A stretch of 64,000 nucleotides of DNA, taken from assembly GCF_963169125.1 (NCBI RefSeq), contig NC_084793.1, positions 97,731,071-97,795,070 on the forward strand. The letters are read 5' to 3'. This stretch comes from Humulus lupulus (taxonomy: Eukaryota > Streptophyta > Magnoliopsida > Rosales > Cannabaceae). Position 1 is the stretch's first letter. The number at the start of each line of letters is the position of its first letter. Positions 10,759 through 21,429 of this stretch are shown here, in pieces. The position numbers and the translations under genes were made by a program. Under the pieces are notes generated by a model. That model was not told the DNA's origin. It did not search any database and saw only the letters and a program-made list of their open reading frames with translations.

Positions 10759-13455
10759 GATCATACCAGCTTTATGACCCCGACTAATGTCTATTGTTAT
10801 AAGGTCATGCCGTTCGGTCTTAAGAATGCCGGGGCAACCTACCAAAGGCTGGTAAATAGAATGTTCGCGGATCAGATCGGGAAGAACATGGAAGTGTACG
10901 TCGATGATATGCTTGTCAAGTCAAAGATTGCCACCAACCACGTTGCCGACCTGGAAGAATGTTTTAACATACTGCGAGAATATGGGATGAGGCTCAATCC
11001 TCAGAAATGCACTTTCGGTGTCGCATCGGGGAAGTTCTTGGGTTTCATAGTCAATACCCGAGGAATCGAGGCAAATCCCGACAAGATCAGGTCACTGCTC
11101 GAGCTTCCATCCCCCAGGTCGCGGAAAGATGTCCAAGGCCTCACAGGAAGGGTGGCGGCACTGAATCGGTTCATTTCCAAATCGACCGACAAGTGCCTGT
11201 CTTTCTACAACCTACTCCGCGGAAACAAGAAGTTCGAATGGACAGTAGAGTGCGAGGGCGCATTCCTCGACCTAAAAACGCACCTAGCTGAGCCACCTGT
11301 GCTATCAAAGCCCAGGGTAGGAGAACCTCTTTTCCTCTACATGGCCGTGACTGAGGACGCAGCTAGTGCCGTTCTGGTGCGAGAAGAGGACCAGGCTCAG
11401 AAACCGGTTTATTACATTAGCAAGAGACTCCTCGGAGCTGAGTCAAGGTACCCGTTGATGGAAAAGCTGGCGTTCTGCCTAATCACGGCCTCGCGAAAAC
11501 TCAGGCCATACTTCCAGTCCCACTCTGTACACGTCATGACCGATCAGCCTCTAAGGCAGGTTTTGCAAAAGCCTGAAGCCTCGGGACGCTTGCTAAAGTG
11601 GGCGGTCGAACTCAGTCAGTTCGAGATTTTCTATACTCCCCGAACTACCATAAAAAGTCAAGCCTTGGCCGACTTCGTGGCAGAATGCGCGGGATTCCGT
11701 GAGATCCCATCGGAAGATTCACAGCAGCTCAAATCCTCAGGCTCATCGTGGAGGATCTTCGTTGATGGCTCATCTAACGAGAACGGCTCCGGGGCCGGAA
11801 TCATTCTGATATCCCCAGAAGGACCTAGATTCCATTCGGCGCTGAGGTTCGGGTTCAAGGCGTCCAACAACGAGGCAGAGTACGAGGCCTTGTTAGCCGG
11901 ACTTAGGATAGCTAGCGAGCTAAAGGCAAGCTCTGTCCAATGCTTCAGCGACTCCCAGCTCGTGGTGAATCAGGTCTTAGGCGAGTATCAGGCGCGGGGT
12001 CCCAAGATGGCCTCTTATTTGGCTAAGGTAAAATCCGAATTGTCTACGTTTGGGCAAGGGTCGATCGAGCAGATACCTCGGGAGCAGAACGCCAATGCAG
12101 ATGCTCTCGCCACCTCGGGGGAGGCAGAAACCCTGGGGTTGGTGCCAATTGAGTTCTTGGACAAACCAAGCATAGACGGAGATCGAGCGGATATTGAGTT
12201 GATTGACATCAGGCCGACCTGGATGACTCCCATTGTTGAGTACCTCGTCGAGGGAAAGTTACCCGAAGGGCGCAACAACGTACGGCGAATCCTTTATCAA
12301 GCTCCGAGATATACGCTAGTCGAGGGGGTGTTGTACCGACGTGGGCATTCATTACCTCTCCTCCGGTGTGTTCTTCCAAGTGAGGCGAAGGCCATCCTGC
12401 AGGAAGTTCATGACGGATTCTGCAGAGATCACACTGGGGGGCAAAGCCTGGCCCTGAAGATCCTTCGGCAGGGTTTTTACTGGCCGACTCTGTCCAAAGA
12501 CTCGATCTCATACGTAAAAAAGTGCGACAAATGTCAGCGGTTCGCCGCGGTTGCACAAGCACCCCCGGCTGAGCTAAAAATGATATCGTCTCCCTGGCCC
12601 TTCGCCATTTGGGGCATAGATCTAATAGGCGCCCTGCCCACCGGAAAGGGCGGGGTCCGTTACGCCGTGGTAGCCATTGACTACTTCACAAAGTGGGCCG
12701 AAGCAGAGCCGTTGGCGACAATAACATCGAAAAAGGTGCTAGACTTCGTGGTTAAAAGCATCGTTTGTCGATTCGGCCTACCCAAAAAGATCGTTTCCGA
12801 CAATGGCACTCAATTTGACAGCGACCTGTTCACCGAATTTTGCGAAAAGAACGGAATTGTGAAAAGTTTCTCACCCGTGGCCTATCCCCAGGCGAACGAC
12901 CAGGTCGAAGCTGTCAATAAAACTCTGAAGGCAAGCCTCAAGAAGAGGCTAGATGAGGCAAAGGGGATCTGGCCAGAACAGCTCCCCCAAGTTCTGTGGG
13001 CCTATAGGACCTCACATCGGCCTCCCACGGGTCACACTCCTTTCTCCCTAACCTTTGGAAGTGAAGCGGTCCTCCCCGTGGAGGTAAAGGTCCTGTCGTA
13101 CAGGGTCCGGTCCTACGAACAGGACAAGAACCACGAGCTCCTATGCCACTCCTTAGACTTGATGGATGAGAGGCGAGAGGATTCACAACTCCAGCTCGCC
13201 CATTATCAACAGAAAATCACTCGCTACTTCAACACTAAGGTCAAAAGACGTGCCTTTAGCGTCGGCGATTTGGTCTTGAGGAGAGTTTTCCTGGCCGGGA
13301 AAGATCCCAAAGATGGGGTTTTGGGACCAAGCTGGGAAGAACCATACCAGGTCATCGAAGTCATCAAAGAAGGGACGTATAAATTAGCTCGACTTGGTGG
13401 AGGGGCGGTCCCGCGGACTTGGAATGCAATCCACCTAAAGAAATATTATCAATAA
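10759..13455 (+). pseudogene. Element A RT, two RNase H domains and integrase
   Basis: This continues in phase from the TAG at 10756; the first ATG is at 10774 and positions count from it. RT motifs are VMPFGLKNAGATYQRL (11-27) and the catalytic YVDD (42-45). The first RNase H spans about 175-305 (EPLFLYMAV through FYTPRTTIKSQALADFVAE). The second RNase H, about 325-460, contains FVDGSSNENGSGAG, NNEAEYEALLAGL, FSDSQLVVNQV and REQNANADALA; this extra domain characterises Tat elements. Integrase follows: His-His-Cys-Cys from about 545 to 587 (HDGFCRDHTGG, KCDKCQRF), then the core with WGIDLIG (first Asp), SDNGTQF (second Asp) and QVEAVNKTLK (Glu). The frame ends at TAA (13453-13455) with no further break, so the enzymes look intact apart from the two upstream stops. 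Confidence 0.95.
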
Positions 13456-13664
13456 ACATGTGTAAGACCTAGAAGGTCACCTCCCATGTATAAATAAAAA
13501 TCAAATGTTTCTCGTTATTTGCAAGGGTAATTTTAAAGTAACAACGAAAGACCCTTTCCCAGTTACTTGGGGGGCATATGGTACCCGGATATATCCAGGT
13601 CTCCTTAACGACTTAGGTGTTAATTTTTATCTATGGATAAGAGTTATCACAAACTAAGTCCTAT
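13456..13664 (+). other. Element A spacer after pol
   Basis: No gene is visible. It contains an aataaa-like stretch just after the pol stop (gtataaataaaaatcaaatg) and a degenerate partial copy of the downstream repeat unit before the first full copy. Confidence 0.5.
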
Positions 13665-14395
13665 CCTGGTCTTAACCAGGTCATAAAACTTTGAAGTTAG
13701 CTAAAATTTGTTGACCGAGGTTCTTCTTTAAAGAGCCCGGGATACGGATAAAAGTTGACGCGATCTGAGTTTTTTCAAAATAAGCTCCTGGTCTTAACCA
13801 GGTCATAAAACTTAGAAGTTAGCTAAAACTTGTTGACCGAGGTTCTTCTTTAAAGAGCCCGGGATACGGATAAAAGTTGACGCGATCTGAGTTTTTTCAA
13901 AATAAGCTCCTGGTCTTAACCAGGTCATAAAACTTAGAAGTTAGCTAAAATTTGTTGACCGAGGTTCTTCTTTAAAGAGCCCGGGATACGGATAAAAGTT
14001 GACGCGATCTGAGTTTTTTCAAAATAAGCTCCTGGTCTTAACCAGGTCATAAAACTTAGAAGTTAGCTAAAATTTGTTGACCGAGGTTCTTCTTTAAAGA
14101 GCCCGGGATACGGATAAAAGTTGACGCGATCTGAGTTTTTTCAAAATAAGCTCCTGGTCTTAACCAGGTCATAAAACTTAGAAGTTAGCTAAAATTTGTT
14201 GACCGAGGTTCTTCTTTAAAGAGACCGGGATACGGATAAAAGTTGACGCGAACTAAGTTTTTTCAAAATAAGTTCCTGGTCTTAACCAGGTCAGAAAACT
14301 TAGGAGTGAACTAAAAATTTGTTGAACGCGGATCTTATTTAAAGAGCCCGGGATACGGATAAAGTTAACTCGAACTACGTTCATAAAAATAAAGA
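13665..14395 (+). repeat. 122-bp tandem repeat in element A
   Basis: Units start at 13665, 13787, 13909, 14031, 14153 and 14275, each exactly 122 bp apart; the sixth is diverged and ends near 14395. Every unit opens with cctggtcttaaccagg, a palindrome with 6-bp arms, and ends near ttttttcaaaataagctc. The four central copies are almost identical. Tandem repeats in this position, between pol and the 3' LTR, are known in Tat and Ogre elements and can seed satellite DNA. The minus-strand open frame at 14253-14492 is a by-product. Confidence 0.95.
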
Positions 14396-14500
14396 GATAA
14401 ATTATGACCAAATGCATAAAAATACATATGTAAAACTGGTTGAGCAAATTGTCTCGAGGCGGAAACGCCTCACATAAAAAATACGAAAACAAGAAGCATC

Positions 14501-16390
14501 CTAAGCCCCATCAGCTGGCCCTTTGGAGGTCGCGGTCTCACCCTGCTCCGCCGCGGCAGAGGCCTCTCCAGTCTCCGATGGAGGAGCCTCCTTATTCAGG
14601 CGGGCTTGAAGCCGCGGCAACAGGAATGCCCAGAGGTCCGGCGACATGAAGGAGAAGTCCGCGTCCGGATTGTGGGACCAGCAGTGATAGAATAGGTCCT
14701 GTAAGGACTGCTCCGACACGACCCGCTCGTCTTTCAGGGCGGCCTGGGAGGTCTGGACTTCGGCCTTCGCCACCTCAAGGTCTGCCCGCGATGTGGCCAG
14801 GGAGTTTTTAAGCTCTAGGTTCTCGGAGCGAAGCTTCTCTAGCTCGGATGCGGCCAGGGAGCGTTTAAGCTCTTGGTTCTCCGAGCGGGCCTTCTCTAAC
14901 TCGGCTTTTGATGCCGCCAAGGCGACTCTCGCCTCCTGAGACTCCTGGAGGGCAGTCTGGCGATCTGCTTCCAAACCCTCGAGCTGGGCCTTGGTCCTAA
15001 CGATACCTCTATAGGCGGCAGCCATGCCCTGCAAGAAAAGAGTGATAAATTAGCAAACTGGAAGGAGAAAGGCAGCGTGTGAGTGTCAAAGCCTTAGAAG
15101 AAGGGGGCACTTTACCGTTAAAGTCATGTCCATAGCGGACTCTATGACTCGGACCGGGCTCGTTGTTTCGATGGCCCGGAGCTCCTTCTCCCTGATATTG
15201 TAATAGTGGCTGACGGCGTAGCTGGCCGACTCGTACACCGTACCCCGGAATGCTTCGGGCATCTTCTCCAGAGCCCGGGGGTCGACCGGGATACGCACGT
15301 CCGGGGCTGCCGCGGCCAGATTCCCGACCTCTATTACCCCGTCCTGGGCGGCCAGTGGAGATCGTTGGGGTGGCGGATGCATGAGTCCTGTCTTGGCGAC
15401 AGGGAGGTTCGCCCCCGCGACCTGGGATGACGGGTCTCTCTCCTTCTCCGTAGCTGGGGATTTGGTGGAGACCCCGGTCGAGCTCTTGGACTCGCGAAGC
15501 CTCTTTAACCTCGGCCCCGCTGGGGGATTCCCGCCAAACACAACGCCCCGCAGACTATTCCCGGGCTGAGACATCTCTTCTGCCAAAGAGCAAAAAACAC
15601 GGTTATCAGCAATCATACAGAAATAAAGGCAATAAGAAAGAAAATACTAGGGGAGCCCTACCCCCCGAGCTGGAAGAGCCTAGGACGATTATCTCACGAA
15701 CTGGCGAAGGTTCTAGGTCCAGTTCTGAATCGGGGCTGGACTCTTCTACGTACTGCCTAATCCCCGGAGCGTAGACTTCCCTCTGAAGCGCAGGCCACGT
15801 GCGTAAATTGGTCCCGTACTCCTCAAAAATGGCCGACCTAAAGGCTAGGGTATTATCTACTACTACGGTACCCTTGGGTCGACTCTCTTGGTTGTCCAGC
15901 ACGAGCTGGTCAACGCAGTGGAGCAGAAGCGTGTCCAGGTCCGGATTCCTTGGGTGACGATGGACGAGCTGCCTAGGGTTGAACCTAACCAGCCGGGGGT
16001 CTGCAGTGGCCCTATCTACGTTCTTAAATAAGTAAAAGTTACCTTGACCGGAAGGACCCGCGGCTGCCCCGGATTGGGCCCTCTCCTCGATCATCCCCTG
16101 GGCGACCTCCAAGCTCCTCTTCCTGTTCCTCACCAGAGGAACTTCCTCACCTTCTTCCTCGCCTTCGTCTTCTGCGACCTCCTCCGCGGCGGTCGGCCTG
16201 TTGTCGCGGGCTGGGGGAGGACCCCGGGGCCTTTTCAAATTCAAAGTCTGATTTGGGAAAATCAGCTTGCAGAATACCATCGCCTCGTCCGTCACGAGCA
16301 CGCGGTAGTCTTTCTCACTGGGAGGCAGGTTCGCCAGTGTGTCGTATTGACCCCCGAGGGTCACGGACTTTTCGGTCCTCGAGTAGATGG
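14501..16390 (-). CDS. Element A antisense gene, spliced
   Basis: Three exons on the strand opposite to pol join in one frame: 16390-15662, 15579-15116 and 15028-14501. Both introns are short with GT-AG ends: 15661-15580 (82 nt, acceptor tttggcag) and 15115-15029 (87 nt, acceptor ttcttgcag). They are removed in phases 1 and 0 and the joined frame stays open to the stop at 14501. An upstream acceptor, accttgcag, sets 16390 as the exon edge. The first ATG in frame is at 16280-16278; the true start is uncertain. The protein has LGGQYDTLANLPPSEKDYR near its start, an acidic Glu-rich stretch, then WPALQREVYAPGIRQYVEES, and a C-terminal coiled coil with repeated ELEKARSENQELK-like heptads. Related antisense genes, often labelled putative gypsy-type transposase, occur in Tat elements; function is unknown. 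A Transposase_28-like domain is not visible here. Confidence 0.75.
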
Positions 16391-16929
16391 CTGCAAGGTT
16401 GGTTGAAATCAGAATTGGGATAAGGGACGAGCTAAAATAAGATAACCGTAAAAAGGCGACCCAAGCAGGAGAGTGAGGCAAGTGTTAAGTGCACGAGCTG
16501 GGATAAGCCCAGCCCGTGGAGAGTGGTGCCACGCGTTCCAAGGAACACGCGCCTATGCCCTCAACAGATCCCAGATTACTCAGAATTCGTGTGTCAGATG
16601 GCTCAGAGTAAGAAAAAAAAAAATTTGCCTTGGGGGGAAAGTTTCAACAGGCAAGGCGTGGCAAAACCGCTTTTAAGGCGTATTCCCTAAGCTACCCGGT
16701 TTTTGCACCCAAAGTTCCTACGGATCCTACCCAGAAATTGTTCCTAAGAGAGAATCATGGAACCCATGTTCTAAGGCGATGTCCCATGGCAAGTGTGCCC
16801 TAATCAAAGAAGGGCCATCACCCTCCATATCCGCGCGACCCAGAAAACCTCTGCATGTGGCTACAGTAAAAATTTTTACCTAGGCTACAGTGGCATGCTT
16901 TCAAAAATAAACAGGGGCAGAAGACTTAC
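16391..16929 (-). other. Large first intron of element A antisense gene
   Basis: The stretch begins on the minus strand with GTAAGTCTTCTG and ends with a pyrimidine-rich tract and accttgcag, so it reads as a 539-nt intron. It holds no convincing coding sequence. Confidence 0.6.
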
Positions 16930-17159
16930 AGTATAGGGTTGGATGGTGAGCGAGGTTGTTGCGCTGGTAGGAGCTTCGTTGGCACAGTAGTCTCCAAGGC
17001 CTTGAAGGAACTCGCACGCTTAAGCTTCGTGAACGGAGAAGATGAGAGCAATGGAAATGAGGGTTTTGTTCTTCGGAAGGTCAGAGAGAAAAGAAGGAAA
17101 TTTGAGAGGTTCTGAATGGTAAGGTGGCCCGTGCGTGGGATGACCACCCCCTTTTTATA
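16930..17159 (-). promoter_or_regulatory. Promoter and first exon of element A antisense gene
   Basis: On the minus strand TATAAAA lies at 17159-17153. About 30 bp downstream begins a pyrimidine-rich leader (ccttcttttctctctg) that runs to a strong splice donor, ACT|GTAAGTC, at 16930/16929. This exon has no ATG, so it is probably untranslated. The TATA box is about 250 bp from the polypurine tract and points away from the LTR, so the antisense gene has its own promoter. Confidence 0.65.
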
Positions 17160-17387
17160 CAAGGGGGGATCACGTGTAAAAGGCTCCTGGGAGACCCTCC
17201 ACTCGAAATGTGAAACGACGGCTGGACAGTAGGCTAGGCCATTTAATTCGGTTCTCGTAGAGTGTACCGTCGCCACCCACGGCGTTCCACGTATCAGACG
17301 CATGCGAAAAGCATGGAATGCGAAGGGTTGTGGGAGAAGTCTAAAAGCTCCTACTGTGGTCTCCCATGTCTGACGTCATGGACCACG

Positions 17388-17408
17388 AGCAGGAGCTTGG
17401 GGGGCAGA
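17388..17408 (+). other. Element A polypurine tract
   Basis: gagcaggagcttggggggcag directly precedes the 3' LTR. Confidence 0.8.
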
Positions 17409-18186
17409 TGTACGCCCTGGATTTCCCATGGACTGTTTAGCAGGACGATCCTCGGACTAAACATGATTTAGCCCGAGGCTCCCACAGGCCAGAGGCTTTA
17501 TCTTCAGGACGGGCCCTTTCTAGCTCGAGGGGATGGAGTTTCCTGCTCCCTCTTGTTGTTCCAGGAGCTGGGAACAACATCCGACGACCACTGACGGATC
17601 AGCTCGGGTTATGAATTGCTCCGGTAGCGAGCTTCTCAGGAAGCTCTGACCCTATGGGAAGTCAACACGCAAGATAAACGTGCATAATCCTGCCATCACG
17701 TGTCCGATATCCCCCTGACTTCTCGGACACGCCGCAGGAACGTGCGTATTCAGACACCCACGGACGGGTTGGGCCGTGCGGCCCATTATCTCCTTCCATA
17801 CTGATTAGACCACACTTGTGTGTCAGGTTTAGGAAGTAATCATGAATATCACAGACTTGATATGACAAATGGTAAGGTCACGGGATGACCTCCCTACCAA
17901 TTTCCAGGTGCCTTCTCCTATAAATATGGAGACCCTGGGAATTGATAGGGGTTGGAAAAAATAGTCTTGTAAGAACTATATATTTTGTAAACCAATTACC
18001 CAGAAAAGATCAATAATATTGACTAGTGGAGTAGAAGGATTTTAACCTTCGAACCACTTAAAAAACGTGTTTAGGGTCACCTAGTTCTTCTCACAAAGAT
18101 TTCATATTTGCGGCGGTTCTACTTTTAAGTACTAATCTCTTTCTCTTCTTCTCTTAATTACCTGTTGCCGAAGAACCGCGTCAACA
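17409..18186 (+). repeat. Element A 3' LTR
   Basis: It is 778 bp, the same length as the 5' LTR, and ends in accgcgtcaaca next to the taatt target duplication. It carries a TATA box at 17919-17926. Confidence 0.96.
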
Positions 18187-19289
18187 TAATTCTTTACCAA
18201 CTCTAGCCACCACCTTTGGTGCATATTCAGATCTTTCTGGGTAAAGAAATACTTTAAACTCTTGTGGTCAGTGTATATCTTGCACTTTTCACCATACAGA
18301 TAATGCCTCCACACCTCAAGCGCGAATACCACTGCAGCCAATTCCAGGTCATGCGTAGGATATCTCTGCTTGTACTCCTTTAACTGCCTTGATGCATAAG
18401 CTATTACTTTCCCAGCTTGCATCAACACACATCCCAAACCCTGTCTAGAAGCGTCACAGTAGACCACGAACTTCTCATTATCTGTCGGCAGGCTCAGCAC
18501 TGGTGCAATAATCAATCGCCGCTTCAACTCTTTAAAGCTATTCTCACACCGATCTGTCCACACATACTTAGTCTTCTTTCTTGTCAACTTTGTCAATGGA
18601 GTAGCAATTCTGGAGAATCCCTCTACAAACCGTCGGTAATACCCTCCTAATCCGAGAAAACTTCTTACTTCAGGAACACTGCTCGGTCTAGGCCAATCTC
18701 TCACTGCCTCTATCTTACTTGGGTCAACCAGTATCCCCTTCTTACTAACGATATGGCCCAGAAATGTAACTTGTGGTAACCAAAACTCACACTTGCTGAA
18801 CTTAGCATATAACTTGTGCTCTCTCAATCGCTGTAACACCAGGCGTAAATGATGCTCATGCTCTGTCTCTGACTGGGAGTACACCATTATATCATCGATG
18901 AACACAATTACAAACTTATCCAAGTAGTCCTTGAAAATTCTATTCATCATATCCATGAAAGTTGCTGGGGCATTGGTTAATCCAAAAGACATAACCAGGA
19001 ATTCATAATGCTCGTACCTTGTCTGAAAAGCTGTCTTCGGTATGTCCTCCTCTTTAATTCTCAACTGATGATTGCCTGACCAAAGATCGATCTTTGAGAA
19101 CACCGTACTCCCTTGAAGCTGATCAAATAAATCATCAATCCTAGGTAGTGGATATTTGTTCTTAATGGTCAGCTTGTGCAACTCCGTGTAATCAATGCAC
19201 ATCCTAAGCGACCCATCTTTCTTCTTAACAAATAACACTGGAGGACCCCATGACGAGAAACTCGGTCTGATGAACCCCAAATCCAACAA
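18187..19289 (-). pseudogene. T1 reverse transcriptase and RNase H, split by element A
   Basis: Read downward from 19289, the frame gives RT motifs in order: [61 protein letters not shown] and [16 protein letters not shown]. The catalytic box is FIDDIM in place of Y-x-D-D. The RNase H follows with [35 protein letters not shown] and [11 protein letters not shown]. The frame is open up to the LTR of element A at 18186 and stops just inside it. The remaining RNase H residues are at 6403 and below. SGNHQLR deviates from the usual SGYHQ, so the enzyme would probably be poor even without the insertion. Confidence 0.93.
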
Positions 19290-19573
19290 TTCCTGTAGCT
19301 GGATCTTTAATTCCTTTAACTCCCTGGAGCCATTCTATAAGGTGCCCTGGAAACTGGCTCCACCCCCGGTGCCGACTCTATGACGAACTCAATTTCCCGC
19401 TGTGGCGGCAACCCCGGCAAGTCCGCTGGAAATAAGTCTGGAAACTCACATACCAATCTGGTTTCATTCGATCCCACTGCCACCACCTTAGAAGTATCTA
19501 CAACACTCGCTAGGAATCCTATGCAGCCTTCCTGCATTAGGTCTCTAGCCTTCAGTGCTGAAATCATAGGCAC
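19290..19573 (-). pseudogene. T1 protease-RT linker
   Basis: The frame at 19573-19316 encodes the linker and start of RT, including the conserved VCEFPDLFPADLPGLPPQRE and [20 protein letters not shown] stop and phase change near 19316-19290 separate it from the RT frame. Confidence 0.8.
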
Positions 19574-19870
19574 TCACGGTCCATTCACCGTCCCCACAAA
19601 TACAAAAGGCACCTCACCTTCTGGTTCAAAAGTCACCATATGCCGCTCGCAATCAATCGTTGCTCCATACCTCATTAACCAATCCATCCCTAATATCATA
19701 TCAAAATCATCCATATCTAGTTCAACCAGATCAACAAACAGTTCCCTACCATCTACCTCTACTGGTAATGCTCTAACCCATCTCCTAGAGACTACTAGTT
19801 CTCCTGTTGGCAACAAAGTCTGAAAATTCCTAGCATACACAATACCAGGTCTACAAAGATGGTCTATCAC
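19574..19870 (-). pseudogene. T1 protease, C-terminal part
   Basis: The protein contains ELVVSRRWVRALPVEVDGRE and DFDMILGMDWLMRYGATID, the flap and hydrophobic ILGMDWL region of the Ty3/gypsy aspartic protease. It joins the active-site segment ending at 19867 across a stop and frame break. Confidence 0.85.
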
Positions 19871-20373
19871 CCTATAGCCCCTGAATCAATCAATGCAGTA
19901 TACAAAGAACCAACGCTAGAGATCTGACCTGTCACAACTGAGGGACTAGCCTCTGCCTCAGTCTGAGTCAAAGCGAATACCCTGGTGGGAGCGAAGCTGT
20001 CTCCCTGCTTTGGCTTTTCCTTCTTAGCTTGTGGGCAGTCCTTCTTTAGATGGTTGGCACTCCCACAGATAAAACATGCCCTAATCCGGCACCCACCCTG
20101 ATGTCGTCGCCTGCACTGAGGACACACTGGAAAACTCCTCCAGTTGTCACCACTGCCCTGACGGCCACCAAAAGAACCCCGCACTCTCCTATCAGAACTA
20201 GGAGGAGTAAATGAATCTGGAACCCTTCTTTTTCTACTCACCGGGGCCACTGCCCCAACTAGACCCAACAAAAGGAGGCACCATCCTCCTAGCATCGCGC
20301 CTAACAGTGCTGTCCTACCATATCCGATCATCAACCCTCTCTGCGGTAAGGGCCTTATCCACCGCTTGTGCAT
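19867..20373 (-). pseudogene. T1 Gag zinc knuckle and protease active site
   Basis: About the middle of the frame is the nucleocapsid knuckle CFICGSANHLKKDC (C-x2-C-x4-H-x4-C), preceded by a second Cys-rich stretch CPQCRRRHQGGC. The C-terminus reads YTALIDSGA, the DSG site of the aspartic protease, and stops two residues later. It overlaps the upstream Gag frame by about 60 nt in a different phase, so a frameshift separates them. Confidence 0.88.
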
Positions 20374-21091
20374 AAGTAGCAGTCTCTGGAATCAATGTAA
20401 TATTCACATCACAGGCGATCATCACATTCAACCCCCGTATGAATCTATCTCTCCTGGCCGCATCTGTTGGCACTAGGTCTGGCGCAAACTTCGCCAGTCT
20501 GTCGAATCTCAGGGCATACTCAGTAACTGATAACCTGTTCTGAGTCAGGTTGATAAACTCATCAACCTTCACAGCTCGAACTGCTATGCTGTAGTATTTC
20601 TCATTGAAGACACTCTTAAATTCTTCCCATGTCATGACTGCAACATTCCTCCGCTGTCTCACCACATCCCACCAGATGCAGGCATCATCCCTAAGCATGT
20701 AGCTAGCACAAGCTACCCTTTCACTTCCTTCGACCCTCATAAAGTCCAAGATCAAAGAAATCATGTTCATCCACTGCTCTACCCGCAGTGGGTCCGATCC
20801 ACCCTCAAAGGTAGGAGGTTGTTGCTTCCTGAATCTTTCGTACAAGGGTTCCCACCTGTTCTCAGTCACAAGCTAAACCGGTACTGGCGGCACATTCTGC
20901 TGTATTGGCAACCCTGTAACCTGTGGAGGGGCCTGTTGCCTCATCTGACGGAGTTCTTCCTCTGTTCTCTGCAGTCTAGCCTCCATTTCGGCCAACATCT
21001 GCTGCCAGTTCTATGGGGCAGGTGGAGGGTCCTGACCCTGATTGTCATCCTCGGCTCTACTACCGCGGAGTCTAGATGATTGCCGAGGCAT
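20315..21091 (-). pseudogene. T1 Gag capsid region
   Basis: The frame can be followed from an ATG at 21091 (MPRQSSRLRGS). In-frame TAG stops interrupt it near 21015 and 20875, and it is then open from 20869. The N-terminal part has LAEMEARLQRTEEELRQMRQ, a probable coiled coil. The capsid domain shows PPTFEGGSDPLRVEQWM, ACIWWDVVRQRR, TWEEFKSVFNEKYY and RFDRLAKFAPDLV, as in chromovirus Gag. Stops and the downstream frame shift make it non-functional. Confidence 0.88.
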
Positions 21092-21410
21092 TACAACTAT
21101 ATGCCTGCAATCAGTGACACCGCTCATCAGGCATGATAACAAAATCCAATTCCACCTCCCATTCTCAACAATCAACCAAAATCAACAATCCCAATATAAT
21201 ACAAATAGCATATAACACACAACGGGCCTTGCCCTGGCATCATGCATATTTTATTTCACTTATCATGCTCTTTACAAACTAAGCAGGCAGACAGGACAAC
21301 CAAGCACATATCCAAGCATAATAATCAACCATACCAATCAACCCTGAGTCGAGCTTTTCAATGGCAGCGTTCGTACATGTTCGGTCAATCTCCAGAACCA
21401 ATAAACCTTG

Positions 21411-21429
21411 GCTCGCTTTGATACCAAGT
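21411..21429 (-). other. T1 primer binding site
   Basis: On the minus strand acttggtatcaaagcgagc directly follows the 5' LTR. It is close to the initiator-methionine tRNA complement (TGGTATCAGAGC) used by many plant elements. Confidence 0.8.

Larger units (their letters stand above)
6404..18186 (+). mobile_element. Tat-type Ty3/gypsy element A
   Basis: This is a complete element of 11,783 bp with 778-bp LTRs at both ends, flanked by taatc (6399-6403) and taatt (18187-18191). Its layout is LTR, leader, one gag-pol reading frame, a 122-bp tandem repeat, a spliced gene on the opposite strand, a polypurine tract and LTR. Two RNase H domains, an aspartic protease with a DNGSS site and a gene antisense to pol are marks of the Tat lineage. 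The LTRs differ at about four of 778 positions, so insertion was recent, yet gag-pol already has two TAG stops. It splits the RNase H region of T1. Confidence 0.96.
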
